Origin: Telluribacter roseus
Lineage (GTDB): Bacteria > Bacteroidota > Bacteroidia > Cytophagales > Spirosomataceae
DNA length: 64,000 nucleotides
Assembly: GCF_017355915.2 (NCBI RefSeq)
Contig: NZ_JAFEUV020000018.1
Location: 1 to 64,000, forward strand
Reading direction: 5' to 3'
A program made the translations under genes and the position numbers. Numbering within the stretch: the first letter of the stretch is position 1; each line of letters begins with the position of its first letter. The notes below the pieces were generated by a model that saw only the letters and a list, made by a program, of their open reading frames with translations, had not been told where the DNA came from and made no database searches. Of this stretch, positions 8,790-18,746 are shown piece by piece.

Positions 8790-8910
8790 TATCCGCTTAC
8801 TTACAATAAGTTGTTACGTTTCCTCTTACAGTGATAAAAGTATGCCAGGATAGTACCAATTACCTACACGTATACTAGTGAAAAATGATTGATAGCTGAC
8901 GTATATAAAC

Positions 8911-8940
8911 GCAAAAAGCTCCCTAAGGGAGCTTTTTCTA
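8911..8940 (-). terminator. Terminator of collagen-like gene
   Basis: AAAAAGCTCCC (8913-8923) pairs with GGGAGCTTTTT (8927-8937) across a TAA loop. The stem is flanked by A- and T-runs, so it can act on either strand. It lies 24 bases downstream of the stop of the 8964-9590 gene. Confidence 0.85.
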
Positions 8941-8963
8941 AAACAACTATGACATCAAAAAAT

Positions 8964-9590
<627 letters not shown>

Positions 9591-9935
9591 AAAGTGTTGT
9601 GTTTAGTGATATGAATAGAACAGTGAACAAATCGCAACAAATACCACGCCGTAATTGCTCTTACCGCCATTTTTGCGTGAATCAGCCCCCTTTATCCATT
9701 ACCTTTTACCACTCCTTTTATACGTTGCTCAAAAGCCGGATCCCTATGAAGGTACCTCCCAAAAAGTAGACTAGAATCGCCACTAATACGTGGCCCGTAG
9801 TAGGTACTTCGCAAAATGCTATTACTCCCCCTTTATACCCCACCTGCAGCTTTTTCTTTTCCAGCCCCATAACCTTAAACTTCATCAGCCAGTTAGCTCC
9901 TCAACTGTAGTAGTAAACATCTATTTTACAATATT
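9591..9935. other. Intergenic region, divergent genes
   Basis: 345 bases between the starts of the collagen-like gene and the SDR gene, so it must carry both promoters. No exact TAnnTTTG element, RNA gene or strong hairpin was found. A CAAATA on the collagen-gene side is only a partial match. Confidence 0.4.
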
Positions 9936-10751
9936 ATGGACTTATCAATTGCAGGACGAACCGCAGTCATTACGGGAGGTGATTCAGGAATTGGACTGGC
10001 TACCGCCAGGCTACTGGCCAGCGAAGGAGTGAATATAGTACTCACTGACAAAACGCAGGAAAAGCTGGACCAAGTTGCCGAAGCGATAAAGGCCCACCTC
10101 AGCCACAACGCCCGGGTACTGGCCATCACAGCCGACCTGACCCGGAACGACCAGGTACTCCAGCTAGCCGACCGGGTGAAGGTGGAATTGGGAGGAGCGG
10201 ATATCCTGATCAACTGTGCCGGTGCGCGCGGAGCCGCCGGCGACTTTCTTAGCCTCAGTGACGACGACTGGCTCGGAACCATCGACATAGACCTGATGGG
10301 GGCGGTACGGGTATGCCGGGCTTTTATCCCCCAGATGCAGGCCAGGGGCTGGGGACGGGTGGTACTGGTATCTTCCGAAAACGCTTTCCAACCCTACGAA
10401 GAAGAGAGCCCCTACAACGCCTGCAAGGCGGCTATTATCAATCTGGCCAAGTGCCTCTCCCGCGCCTACTCCCGCGACGGGCTGCTGATCAACTGCGTAT
10501 CGCCCGCTTACGTAGAGACGCCCATGACCAACACCATGATGGAAGAACTGGCCCAGGAGCGCAATACATCCGTAGAAGAGGTGGTGGACTGGTTCCTGAA
10601 AAACAAGCGCCCGCATATAGCCGTACACCGGCGCGGCCAACCTGATGAAGTAGCCGCGGTGATCGCCTTCCTAAGCTCAGAACTGGCCAGCTACGTCAAT
10701 GGCAGCAACTACCGCGTGGATGGTGGCTCGGTAGAGTCGGCCTTTGGCTAA
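9936..10751 (+). CDS. SDR-family NAD(P)-dependent oxidoreductase
   Basis: 271 residues, classical short-chain dehydrogenase length. The cofactor motif TGGDSGIG spans 13-20, the stabilising N93-CAG is present, and the catalytic set is Ser146/147, Tyr160 and Lys164 (YNACK). An Asp (TD at 37-38) after the second beta strand suggests NAD(H) preference, by the usual rule for the family. The C-terminus has the usual SYVNGSNYRVDGG segment. The C-terminal substrate loop (about 190-215) is long and charged. Cytosolic; substrate not predictable. It is a single gene between an unrelated lipoprotein and an orphan gene. Confidence 0.9.
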   Translation: MDLSIAGRTAVITGGDSGIGLATARLLASEGVNIVLTDKTQEKLDQVAEAIKAHLSHNARVLAITADLTRNDQVLQLADRVKVELGGADILINCAGARGAAGDFLSLSDDDWLGTIDIDLMGAVRVCRAFIPQMQARGWGRVVLVSSENAFQPYEEESPYNACKAAIINLAKCLSRAYSRDGLLINCVSPAYVETPMTNTMMEELAQERNTSVEEVVDWFLKNKRPHIAVHRRGQPDEVAAVIAFLSSELASYVNGSNYRVDGGSVESAFG

Positions 10752-10835
10752 TTAGAGGTTGAGATATAGCGCGCAGTAGCAGAAATTCAGAGCAAAAGCA
10801 TTAATTTGAGGCGCAAATCCTCAACTGTATCATTC

Positions 10836-11318
10836 ATGAAACCCTACCTGCTACTGCCCTTCCTGATCTCGGTTCAGCTTTTTTCGGGTACCGTTCCTGC
10901 CCCTACTCCCCCAACCGGTACTGAATCGGATTGCTTGGGTGTCGAAACCACTACCTCCGAAGGCTCTACCATTACCCACTCGCCCATTGAGGAATCCATG
11001 TATCTGGCGCGGATAATCAAGGGGAATGATACTACCTACGTGACTACCATACGGGTGGCAGGAGCGAAGTCCCTCCGAAAGCCCAAAGTAGCCAGGCTAT
11101 ACCTGAATGAGCACAAACCCCTCAGACTGGACGGCGAGCTGGACTACCACGTACAGGATGGCAGGCACGTGTATACCTACACCGCCCTGCTGGACCGCAG
11201 GACAGTGGCCTTGCTGGGTACTAAGTCCATCAAAGCGCTTGAAATCGATGATTACAAGGAAGAAATCGTCAAAAAGAAATCTGAAAGGTTCAGGCAGTAC
11301 GCCAAGTGCTTATATTAG
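10836..11318 (+). CDS. Exported hypothetical protein
   Basis: The ATG at 10836 gives 160 residues beginning with a typical Sec signal (MKPYLLLPFLISVQLFSG). A longer TTG start at 10806 would put ten polar residues before it and is less likely. The mature part has a Thr/Pro-rich linker, then a mixed alpha/beta region (YLARIIKGNDTTYVTTIRV, LYLNEHKPLRLDGE) and a basic C-terminus. No family recognised. It starts 85 bases after the SDR gene, perhaps cotranscribed. Confidence 0.6.
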   Translation: MKPYLLLPFLISVQLFSGTVPAPTPPTGTESDCLGVETTTSEGSTITHSPIEESMYLARIIKGNDTTYVTTIRVAGAKSLRKPKVARLYLNEHKPLRLDGELDYHVQDGRHVYTYTALLDRRTVALLGTKSIKALEIDDYKEEIVKKKSERFRQYAKCLY

Positions 11319-11352
11319 ACCTACGCGCAAATGAACAGTAGATATACTACGC

Positions 11353-11670
11353 TTAGTTGGACTCGCTGTTATAGTTTCCGTTTGATCCGTTCGATTTGGT
11401 AATATCTCCGGGCTTTATAAATCTGGTATCCGGTAAAGTATCGGCTATCAGTTCCGAAAAATGCTTCGCCTTTAATTGCTGGTATACCGCGTCTCTTTCC
11501 CTTCTGGACTCGAATGACCACGACGCTACCTGCGTCGGTATCTGCACCATGATCTTCTTATAAAACTCAATGCAGTACTGGTGGTTGTTGGTGTCGATCA
11601 GGGTGATGGTATCCACACTGTCCAGATTTACTGCTTGATTTTGGCCGGGGCAACTGATGAATGTAGCCAT
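11353..11670 (-). CDS. Small hypothetical protein
   Basis: 105 residues, cytosolic by appearance (no signal). The N-terminal 75 residues look like a compact beta-sheet/helix domain: NLDSVDTITLIDT, YCIEFYKKIMVQIP, then a helix SRRERDAVYQQLKAKHF. The C-terminal 25 residues are low-complexity Asn/Ser/Gly. No family recognised. A candidate promoter lies at 11732-11762. It converges on the exported protein at 10836-11318. Confidence 0.55.
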   Translation of the reverse strand: MATFISCPGQNQAVNLDSVDTITLIDTNNHQYCIEFYKKIMVQIPTQVASWSFESRRERDAVYQQLKAKHFSELIADTLPDTRFIKPGDITKSNGSNGNYNSESN

Positions 11671-11973
11671 ACGACAGGTAACTTGGTTGTACTTATGTTG
11701 TGTTATTATAGTGTCAACGAAAATAGAACCTCAAATATATATGTAAACTCCTGTTTAAGCAATACTTTATGTATTACCGACACATAACAGGGCGTATAAC
11801 AATAGTCATAATAAAGCTGATCATATTTATATAAGATATCACTTTGAATTCACAGCACAAACTATACCATTCTGTTTCATAACACACCAACAACTAAATT
11901 GTTTAAGGCAACCACCTACTTATCAACCAATTAAGTAACCAACACCTACTACCTCAGCTGCCAACGATAGTAT
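11671..11973. other. AT-rich intergenic region with repeat tail
   Basis: 303 bases upstream of the small hypothetical gene and downstream of the dehydratase gene. It is markedly AT-rich, holds a candidate promoter (11732-11762), and near 11885-11960 an imperfect CAACCAnnTA repeat that follows the dehydratase stop on the minus strand. No gene seen. Confidence 0.4.
11732..11762 (-). promoter_or_regulatory. Candidate Bacteroidota-type promoter
   Basis: On the minus strand a TATATTTG element (11732-11739) matches the TAnnTTTG -7 consensus, and a TTG (11760-11762) lies 20 bases upstream, the expected spacing to a -33 element. It would start transcription about 55 bases before the 11353-11670 gene. 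Confidence 0.4.
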
Positions 11974-12930
11974 TTAGAAGGGAAGCTTGCCCAGGTCTAC
12001 GTTTCCACCCGTCAGGATGATCCCTACTTTCTTTCCGGCAAACTGCTCCCTGTGCTTAAGCAGGGCGGCAAAGGGTACGGCTCCCGAGGGCTCTACCACT
12101 ATTTTCATACGCTCCCACAGCAGGCGCATGGCTGCTACGATCTCTTCGTCCGATACGGTCAGTATCTCCCTGACGTGCTCGCGGATGATGGCAAGCGTCT
12201 TGTCACCCAGCGGGGTCAGCAGCCCATCCGCAATGGTTTTGACAAAAGGAGCCCGTTCTACTTGTCCTGATTTGAAAGAAAGAATGGCATCGGCCGCCCC
12301 CTCGGGCTCACCGGCTATTACCTGTGTAGAGGGTGAAAAGTAACGCGCCGACAGAGCCGTACCGCTCAGCAGTCCTCCCCCACCCACAGGGGCCATCAGT
12401 ACATCGAGTGAGCCATCTACCTGTTCCAGCAGTTCACGGGCGGCGGTGGCCTGTCCGGCTATCACGCGGTAGTCGTTGAACGGGTGAATAAAGGTAGCCC
12501 CTGTACGCTCAATGATCTTCTGCACGGTAGCCTCGCGGTCCTCGGGAGTATTGGGGCAGAACGTGATCTCGGCGCCGTACCCTTCGACAGCTTTGATCTT
12601 GACGCTGGGTGAGTTGTCAGGCATGACGATGTACGCCCTGGCTCCTACCTGACGGGCCGCGTAGGCAATGGCCTGGGCGTGGTTGCCCGACGAATGCGTA
12701 GTAATGCCGTTAGCACGATCGGCCTCCGACAGCGATAGTACGGCATTGATGCCTCCGCGTGCCTTGAAGGCTCCGATCTTCTGAAAATTCTCACACTTGA
12801 AGTACACCTCCGCCCCGCTCAGCTGGTTGATGGTAGTATTGGTAAATACGGGAGTACGATGTATGTAGGGACGGATCAGGTCGTGACTTTGCTCTATGAT
12901 GGACTGCGAAGGATAGGTTTCAGAAGTCAT
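11974..12930 (-). CDS. PLP-dependent threonine/serine dehydratase
   Basis: 318 residues, the length of catabolic threonine dehydratases and serine racemases without the C-terminal ACT regulatory domain of biosynthetic IlvA. PLP lysine is Lys56 in KIGAFKARG, the phosphate/substrate loop SSGNHAQ is at 80-86 and the PLP-phosphate glycine loop GGGGL at 183-187. Expected reaction: deamination of Thr or Ser to the 2-oxo acid and ammonia, with racemase activity possible. Cytosolic, monocistronic. A metal-binding acidic residue set would separate racemase from dehydratase but cannot be judged by eye. Confidence 0.88.
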   Translation of the reverse strand: MTSETYPSQSIIEQSHDLIRPYIHRTPVFTNTTINQLSGAEVYFKCENFQKIGAFKARGGINAVLSLSEADRANGITTHSSGNHAQAIAYAARQVGARAYIVMPDNSPSVKIKAVEGYGAEITFCPNTPEDREATVQKIIERTGATFIHPFNDYRVIAGQATAARELLEQVDGSLDVLMAPVGGGGLLSGTALSARYFSPSTQVIAGEPEGAADAILSFKSGQVERAPFVKTIADGLLTPLGDKTLAIIREHVREILTVSDEEIVAAMRLLWERMKIVVEPSGAVPFAALLKHREQFAGKKVGIILTGGNVDLGKLPF

Positions 12931-13143
12931 AGTAGTAATATATTGAGAATAAAAAGTATTTTAGTTGCAGACTGTCGGCCACCCGGCCTCAGGTACTCAA
13001 TACGAGCTACCAATGCTCAACAGGCTGACCGTACCAGCCAACAGGACCACAAGTATAGGTAATAAATTGGCTCGTCAGGAAAACTAAATGCTTTAAAAGC
13101 TATTTCAGTAGATACGATGGCTTACTAATTCACCCTTAATGTT

Positions 13144-14844
13144 ATGAGACGTATGATCCAGACCAAACTGATACCCCGTACCGAGTCTGCCTATGACCAG
13201 CCGCTGCTGATCAAGACCCTGCTGGCTCAGAGCCTGCGCTACAACCCTCAGCGCCGCATCGTGTACCGCGATTTGTTCTGGATGGATTATATTGAATTTA
13301 ATAAACGGGTACGTCGGCTGGCACACATGCTTGAAGGGCTGGGCGTACAGCCGGGTGATACCGTAGCGGTGATGGACTGGGACAGCCACCGCTACCTCGA
13401 GAGCTTTTTTGCGGTACCCTGCTACGGAGCCGTACTGCACACGATCAACGTGCGCCTCTCCCCTTCTCAGATACTCTATACCATCAACCACGCCGAAGAT
13501 AAGGTGATACTGGTACACGAGGATTTCCTGCCCATTCTGGAGGCCATCAAGGACCAGATCACGACCTCACCGAAGTACGTCATCCTGAGTGATAAGGTGT
13601 ATGGCTCCGAAAAGCCGCCCCTGCCCACTACCTCCTTTGAGGTAGCCGGCGAGTACGAACAGCTCCTCAGCCGGGCTTCCGATCAGTACGACTTCCCGGA
13701 CTTTGACGAAAATACCATGGCCACGACCTTCTACACCACCGGTACGACGGGCAATCCCAAGGGCGTGTACTTCTCACACCGGCAGTTGTTTATGCACACC
13801 ATGGGGCTGGTTACGTTCTTCTGCGGGTACCAGGCACTGCCCTTTACCCATCAGGATGTATACATGCCCATTACCCCCCTGTTCCATGTGCACGCCTGGG
13901 GCTTCCCCTACGCGGCTACCCTGCTTAACAACAAGCAGGTGTACCCGGGCCGGTACGAGCCGGAGATGCTCCTGAAGCTCCTGGTCAAAGAGGAGGTGAC
14001 GCTGTCGCACTGCGTACCTACCATCCTGAATATGCTGGTCAACAGTCCGGTGGTACAGCAGGTAGACCTCAGCCGCTGGAAGGTGATCATCGGCGGCTCG
14101 GCCCTCACCCGTGGCCTGGCCAAAGCGGCCCTGAAGCTGGGCATCAACGTATCACAGGGGTATGGCATGTCCGAGACAGCTCCGATCATGTCGGTGGTAC
14201 ACCTCAACGACGAGCAGCAGGACCTCCCAATGGATGACCAGCTCGACTACCGCACCAAAGCCGGTAAGATAGCGCCCTTCGTAGAACTGCGACTGGTGGA
14301 CGAAGAGGATAACTACCTGCCCCAGGACGGGCACACGCTGGGTGAAGTAGTGGCCCGTGGCCCCTGGATGACGCAGGGGTACCTGAAGGATGCCGAAAGC
14401 TCAGAAAAGCTCTGGCGAAACGGCTGGCTCCATACCGGTGACGTAGCCAGTATCGGCCCTGACTACTATGTGGCCATTGCCGATCGCGTCAAAGACGTGA
14501 TCAAGTCGGGAGGGGAATGGGTATCTTCGCTGGATATCGAGAACCTGATATCACAGGTTGAGGGAGTAGTCGAAGTAGCCGTAGTAGGCCTTCCCGACTC
14601 CCGCTGGGGCGAGCGGCCACACGCACTGGTGGTAGTAAAGCCCGGCTATATGGATGATGTTACTCCCGAGAGTATCAGGGAGTCCATCCAGGACCGAGTA
14701 GACTCCGGCGAGCTGAACAAGTGGTACGTCCCCGACCGGATTGTATTTGTAAAGGAAATACCAAAGACCAGCGTAGGGAAGATCGACAAGAAGAAAATAC
14801 GGACTGAGATGCAGGAGATAATCAATGGCGCCTCCCAATCTTAA
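13144..14844 (+). CDS. AMP-dependent acyl-CoA synthetase
   Basis: 566 residues, ANL superfamily. ATP-binding P-loop TTFYTTGTTGNPKG at about 194-207, A5 motif YGMSETAP near 339-346, the HTGDVA adenylate motif and the C-terminal KTSVGKIDKK with the catalytic lysine. The overall pattern, including THQDVYMPITPLFHVHAWG, fits medium/long-chain fatty-acid-CoA ligases of the AlkK/FadD-like branch. It converts a fatty acid, ATP and CoA to acyl-CoA and AMP, for beta-oxidation or lipid remodelling. A second ATG 9 bases downstream is possible. No adjacent beta-oxidation genes. Confidence 0.88.
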   Translation: MRRMIQTKLIPRTESAYDQPLLIKTLLAQSLRYNPQRRIVYRDLFWMDYIEFNKRVRRLAHMLEGLGVQPGDTVAVMDWDSHRYLESFFAVPCYGAVLHTINVRLSPSQILYTINHAEDKVILVHEDFLPILEAIKDQITTSPKYVILSDKVYGSEKPPLPTTSFEVAGEYEQLLSRASDQYDFPDFDENTMATTFYTTGTTGNPKGVYFSHRQLFMHTMGLVTFFCGYQALPFTHQDVYMPITPLFHVHAWGFPYAATLLNNKQVYPGRYEPEMLLKLLVKEEVTLSHCVPTILNMLVNSPVVQQVDLSRWKVIIGGSALTRGLAKAALKLGINVSQGYGMSETAPIMSVVHLNDEQQDLPMDDQLDYRTKAGKIAPFVELRLVDEEDNYLPQDGHTLGEVVARGPWMTQGYLKDAESSEKLWRNGWLHTGDVASIGPDYYVAIADRVKDVIKSGGEWVSSLDIENLISQVEGVVEVAVVGLPDSRWGERPHALVVVKPGYMDDVTPESIRESIQDRVDSGELNKWYVPDRIVFVKEIPKTSVGKIDKKKIRTEMQEIINGASQS

Positions 14845-14849
14845 TAAAC

Positions 14850-14882
14850 TACCCCCCACGGTGACGGCCGTAGGGGGTGTCA
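14850..14882. terminator. Probable terminator between convergent genes
   Basis: ACCCCCCACGG and CCGTAGGGGGT form a GC-rich stem with one mismatch around a short loop, in the 39-base gap between the acyl-CoA ligase and the beta-lactamase-fold gene. There is no clear U-tract, so efficiency is uncertain. Confidence 0.5.
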
Positions 14883-14883
14883 T

Positions 14884-16188
14884 CTAGTCTAGTTGTTTGA
14901 TCGCCTGGTACACCAGTACCCTGAATTTCTCCCCCAGGTCCACGTGCGGGTTGGGGTACTTCTGCGTCATCAATACTGCCACTATTCGCTGCTGGGGGTC
15001 TACCCAGTAGGTAGTACCATAGATGCCGTTCCAGTCGAGCGAGCCAACCGAGGGGGGCAAGCGGGCCGCCTCCCGCTCGGTGGCAATGGAGAATCCAAAC
15101 CCGAGCTTCTTGTAGATCAGGTTCATATCACCGATCTGATTGGTGGTCATCAGCCTTACGGTTACGGGCCCCAGTATTTGCTGCCCGTTGAGTGCGCCTC
15201 CATTGAGGAGCATCTGCAGAAAAATGGCGTAGTCATAGGCGGTACTTACCAGCCCGGCTCCCCCCGAGTAGTAGGTACCCTTTTCCAGCGGGAAGTTGGG
15301 GTAGAAGCCGTATCCGGTTTTGGCCACGGTAGTCACGCCTTCCTCATATTCTGAAAACAGGGTACTCAGGCGGGCAGCTTTGTCGTCTGACAGGTAAAAG
15401 CCGGTATCCTTCATCTCCAGCGGTTCAAAAATCCGCTCCCGCATAAACTGGTCCAGCGACTTGCCCGATACTACCTCCACCAGGTACCCCAGTACATCGG
15501 TATTGAGGCCGTAGGTAAAGCGCTCACCCGGCTGGTGCATGAGGGGCAGCGCAGCCAGGCGGTTGATCACTTCCCCGAGCTTGTAGTGCGGAGTACCTAT
15601 ACCGCTGGGTATGTCGTGTTTGGCATACAGGGCTATGGCTTCTACCGTACCAATCTCGGGATAGCTGATACCGGATGTATGCGTCAGCAGGTCCCGGATG
15701 GTGATTTCGCGCTTAGCCGGTACGGTGGTAAAGGTAGTGTCAGTGGCCTGAAAAGTAGCCAGTACTTTGGGCTCCTTAAAAGAAGGAATGTACTTCGACA
15801 CCGGATCATCCAGCAGAAACCTGCCTTCTTCGTACAGCATCATCACGGCTACGCTGGTAACGGCCTTACTCATGGAGGCTATTCGTACAATGGCATCCTT
15901 CGGCAGAGCGACCTTCTTCTCTGTGTCGTTATAGCCAAAGCTCCGGTGGTACACCACCTTCCCCTCGCGCATGACCAGAGCCACCGCTCCCGGTATCCTT
16001 CCCTTCGTGACGTACTCCTGCATGACGCTATCGATGCGTTCCAGCCGCTCCTCACTCATCCCCACACTTTCAGGTGAGGCTTTGGCCAGGGGTTGATCCG
16101 TAAATACATAATATAAAGCAATGGCCAGAGCCAGTAAAAAAAATATAAGGAGACTTCTTCGGGGTGTAAGGCTAAGTCGTACAATCAT
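14884..16188 (-). CDS. Beta-lactamase-fold serine hydrolase
   Basis: 434 residues. An N-terminal signal-anchor (residues 12-29) leads into a beta-lactamase-related (class C / DD-peptidase-like) domain: catalytic SxxK is Ser105-Met-Ser-Lys108, the second-motif Tyr is Tyr226 in FTYGLNTD, and a PGERF turn precedes it. Family members include esterases, D-aminopeptidases and penicillin-binding-like enzymes, so antibiotic resistance should not be assumed. It lies 18 bases downstream of a close paralogue (16207-17505) on the same strand, a tandem duplication likely read as one transcript. Confidence 0.85.
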   Translation of the reverse strand: MIVRLSLTPRRSLLIFFLLALAIALYYVFTDQPLAKASPESVGMSEERLERIDSVMQEYVTKGRIPGAVALVMREGKVVYHRSFGYNDTEKKVALPKDAIVRIASMSKAVTSVAVMMLYEEGRFLLDDPVSKYIPSFKEPKVLATFQATDTTFTTVPAKREITIRDLLTHTSGISYPEIGTVEAIALYAKHDIPSGIGTPHYKLGEVINRLAALPLMHQPGERFTYGLNTDVLGYLVEVVSGKSLDQFMRERIFEPLEMKDTGFYLSDDKAARLSTLFSEYEEGVTTVAKTGYGFYPNFPLEKGTYYSGGAGLVSTAYDYAIFLQMLLNGGALNGQQILGPVTVRLMTTNQIGDMNLIYKKLGFGFSIATEREAARLPPSVGSLDWNGIYGTTYWVDPQQRIVAVLMTQKYPNPHVDLGEKFRVLVYQAIKQLD

Positions 16189-16206
16189 ACCGTACAGGCA
16201 CTACTG

Positions 16207-17505
16207 CTAAGGATTCTTTTTAGTGATGGCCTGGTATACCAGTACCTTGAATTTATCGCTCAGATCGCCGTAGGAGTTGGGGTACTTCTGGGTCATGATC
16301 AGCGCGACGATGCCTTCCTTCGGATCGGCCCAGTAGGTAGTACCGAATATACCGCCCCACTCATAGGTCCCGACCGATACGGGTATCCGGGCGGCTTCCT
16401 TCTCGGTAGCTACCGCATAGCCCAGGCCAAACTTCCTGGCGCCCACGTTCAGGTCCCCAATCTGATTGGCCGTCATCATGTCTATGGTAATGGGGCCAAG
16501 GATGCGCTTGCTTCCGTACTGGCCTCCGTTGAGCATGCTCTGCAAAAAGATAGCGTAATCATAGGCCGTTGACGACAACCCCGCCCCGCCCGAATAGAAG
16601 GTACCTTTCTGCTTCGGAAAATCAGGGGTACTTCCATTGCGGGCGACTGATTTGATGGTAGCGCCTTCGCGGTTTTGGGTATACAGGGTAGTGAGGCGGC
16701 CCGCCTTGTCGGACGGGAGGTAGAAGTAGGTATCCTTCATTCCAAGGGGTTCGAAGATACGCTGGCGGAAAAACTCGTCCAGCGTTTTGCCCGACACTAC
16801 CTCCACCACGTACCCCAGCACATCTGTATTGAGTCCGTACGAAAACTTCTCGCCCGGCTGGTGGACGAGGGGCATAGTACCTAGCAGAGTGATGGCATCG
16901 GCCAGTTTATAATTAGGAGTACCGATACCGCTGGGGATCTTGTACTTGGCATAGATGGCGGTAGCTTCCTTGGTACCTATACCCGCGTAGCTGATGCCGG
17001 AGGTATGGGTCAGCAGGTCGCGGATGGTGATCTCACGCTTGGCGGGTACCGTCGTGAAGGTGGTGTCTTTCTCGTTGAAAGTTGCCAGTACTTTGGGCTC
17101 CTTAAAGGAAGGGATGTACTTCGACACCGGATCATCCAGCAGCAGCTTCCCCTCTTCGTACAGCATCATCACGGCCGTACTGGTAATGGCTTTGGTCTGC
17201 GAGGCGATCCGAAAAATGGCGTCCCGCTTCAGCGGCGACTTGGTATCCATGTCGTCGTAGCCGATGCCTTTGTAGTACACGATCTTTCCGTTTCGTACTA
17301 CCAGGGCCACCGCTCCGGCGATCCGTTGCTGATTCACGTAGTCCTGAACGACGCTTTCGATACGCTGTAGTCGTTCGGTGCTCATCCCCACGCTTTCGGG
17401 GGAAGCTTCGGTAAGGGTTTGGGCAAAGAGTGGAAGGAAAGACAAGCCAAAGAGCAGGCCAAGCAGGAGGAGTCTGTTAGAACAGGCAGGAAAAATACTT
17501 TGCAT
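16207..17505 (-). CDS. Beta-lactamase-fold serine hydrolase (paralogue)
   Basis: 432 residues with a cleavable Sec signal (ending FLPLFAQ). SxxK is Ser102-Gln-Thr-Lys105. The Tyr motif YGLNTDVLGYVVE and the segments YIPSFKEPKVLATF and TVPAKREITIRDLLTHTSGISY are nearly identical to the downstream paralogue, whereas the N-termini differ (signal peptide here, signal-anchor there). Likely a periplasmic ester or amide hydrolase. It is first in a two-gene unit and divergent from the exported phosphotriesterase-like gene, with about 100 bases between start codons that must hold both promoters. Confidence 0.86.
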   Translation of the reverse strand: MQSIFPACSNRLLLLGLLFGLSFLPLFAQTLTEASPESVGMSTERLQRIESVVQDYVNQQRIAGAVALVVRNGKIVYYKGIGYDDMDTKSPLKRDAIFRIASQTKAITSTAVMMLYEEGKLLLDDPVSKYIPSFKEPKVLATFNEKDTTFTTVPAKREITIRDLLTHTSGISYAGIGTKEATAIYAKYKIPSGIGTPNYKLADAITLLGTMPLVHQPGEKFSYGLNTDVLGYVVEVVSGKTLDEFFRQRIFEPLGMKDTYFYLPSDKAGRLTTLYTQNREGATIKSVARNGSTPDFPKQKGTFYSGGAGLSSTAYDYAIFLQSMLNGGQYGSKRILGPITIDMMTANQIGDLNVGARKFGLGYAVATEKEAARIPVSVGTYEWGGIFGTTYWADPKEGIVALIMTQKYPNSYGDLSDKFKVLVYQAITKKNP

Positions 17506-17607
17506 AGGTAATAGTTAGATATCAATTTTCATTTGTACATATACCAGCTAAAAATGGAGGAAGTTTTTGATTTTTTTCTACCTTACCGAAAATATAACAC
17601 AAAAGAT

Positions 17608-18618
17608 ATGCTCTCCCGACGTGACTTTTTGCTGGCCTGCGCAGCCACACCAATCTGTCTTACAGGCTTTTCCGCCAAAGCCGGAAGCATCCATACCGTC
17701 AATGGCACCATTGATCCGGCGGCCCTGGGCATGACGCTTATCCATGAGCATTTTCTGGTTGATTTTATCGGGGCCGACAACATCAGTATGGATCGGTGGA
17801 ACCGCGAGGAGGTGGTAAAGAAGGTACTGCCCTATCTGATGGAAGTCAAAGCGAAAGGAGTCAAAAGCATATTAGAATGTACGCCGGCTTTTCTGGGGCG
17901 GGATGTTCAACTGCTGAAAATGCTGGCGGAGCAGAGTGGCTTACAGATCTTGACCAACACCGGCTACTACGGTGCCTCTGACAACAAGTACCTGCCTCCC
18001 TGGACCCAGACCGAATCGGCCGAGCAACTGTCCGAACGCTGGATCAGGGAATATCAGAATGGCATAGCCGGGACCACCATCAAGCCGGGCTTTATCAAAA
18101 TTGGTGTCAACAGCGGCTCCCTCTCCAAACTGCACCGTAAGCTCGTAACGGCTGCCGCGCTGACCCATCAGCAAACCGGACTCACCATCTGCTCCCATAC
18201 CGGCCCGGCCCAAACAGCCTTTGAAGAGATAGACGTGCTTAAGAAGCTGGGTGTGCATCCCTCCGCGTTTGTGTGGGTACACGCCCAGAGCGAGCCCAAC
18301 AAATCTACTTACATCAAGGCCGCCCAGCAGGGAGCCTGGGTGAGTCTGGATGGGGTCAGTGCTACTAATCTGGATCAATATGCCGAATGGATCAAAACCA
18401 TAAAGGACAGCGGCCACCTCAACCGGGTACTTATATCGCACGATGCCGGCTGGTACCGCCCCGGTGAGCCCAACGGCGGAGACTTCATTGGCTTTACAGC
18501 CATTTTTGACGGGCTGTTCCCCTTGCTCAAAACCAGGGGTTTCTCGGATAATGACTTCGAACAACTACTTGTACGTAACCCAGCTGAGGCTTTCACCATC
18601 CGGGTTCGGAAGGGGTAA
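17608..18618 (+). CDS. Exported phosphotriesterase-like amidohydrolase
   Basis: The ATG at 17608 gives 336 residues starting with a twin-arginine-like signal (LSRRDFLLACAAT). An upstream ATG at 17533 would add 25 unlikely residues before it. All binuclear-metal ligands of the phosphotriesterase family are visible: His46 and His48 (IHEHF), Lys164 (carboxylated bridge, GFIKIG), His197, His225 and Asp279 (SHDAGW). Related enzymes are lactonases or esterases with incidental phosphotriesterase activity. The two hydrolases transcribed divergently suggest a common regulatory context. Substrate unknown. Confidence 0.85.
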   Translation: MLSRRDFLLACAATPICLTGFSAKAGSIHTVNGTIDPAALGMTLIHEHFLVDFIGADNISMDRWNREEVVKKVLPYLMEVKAKGVKSILECTPAFLGRDVQLLKMLAEQSGLQILTNTGYYGASDNKYLPPWTQTESAEQLSERWIREYQNGIAGTTIKPGFIKIGVNSGSLSKLHRKLVTAAALTHQQTGLTICSHTGPAQTAFEEIDVLKKLGVHPSAFVWVHAQSEPNKSTYIKAAQQGAWVSLDGVSATNLDQYAEWIKTIKDSGHLNRVLISHDAGWYRPGEPNGGDFIGFTAIFDGLFPLLKTRGFSDNDFEQLLVRNPAEAFTIRVRKG

Positions 18619-18680
18619 GTACTCCGGATCCGGCCAGGCAGAGTAGTACTCTCCCCTACTGTACCCAAAGAGCATTAAGC

Positions 18681-18711
18681 AAAAAAGGCCCGTCAGCAGT
18701 GCTGACGGGCC
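18681..18711 (-). terminator. Terminator of OmpA-family gene
   Basis: GGCCCGTCAGC (18687-18697) pairs perfectly with GCTGACGGGCC (18701-18711). On the minus strand the stem is followed by a T6 run. It is the 3' end of the 18747-19634 transcript. Confidence 0.88.
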
Positions 18712-18746
18712 GGGCATTATGGTCAAAAAGAGAGATAATAATCTAA

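Noticed and set aside
9790-10032. 80-codon ORF before the SDR gene
   Set aside because: It overlaps the SDR start in another frame, and has no protein features.
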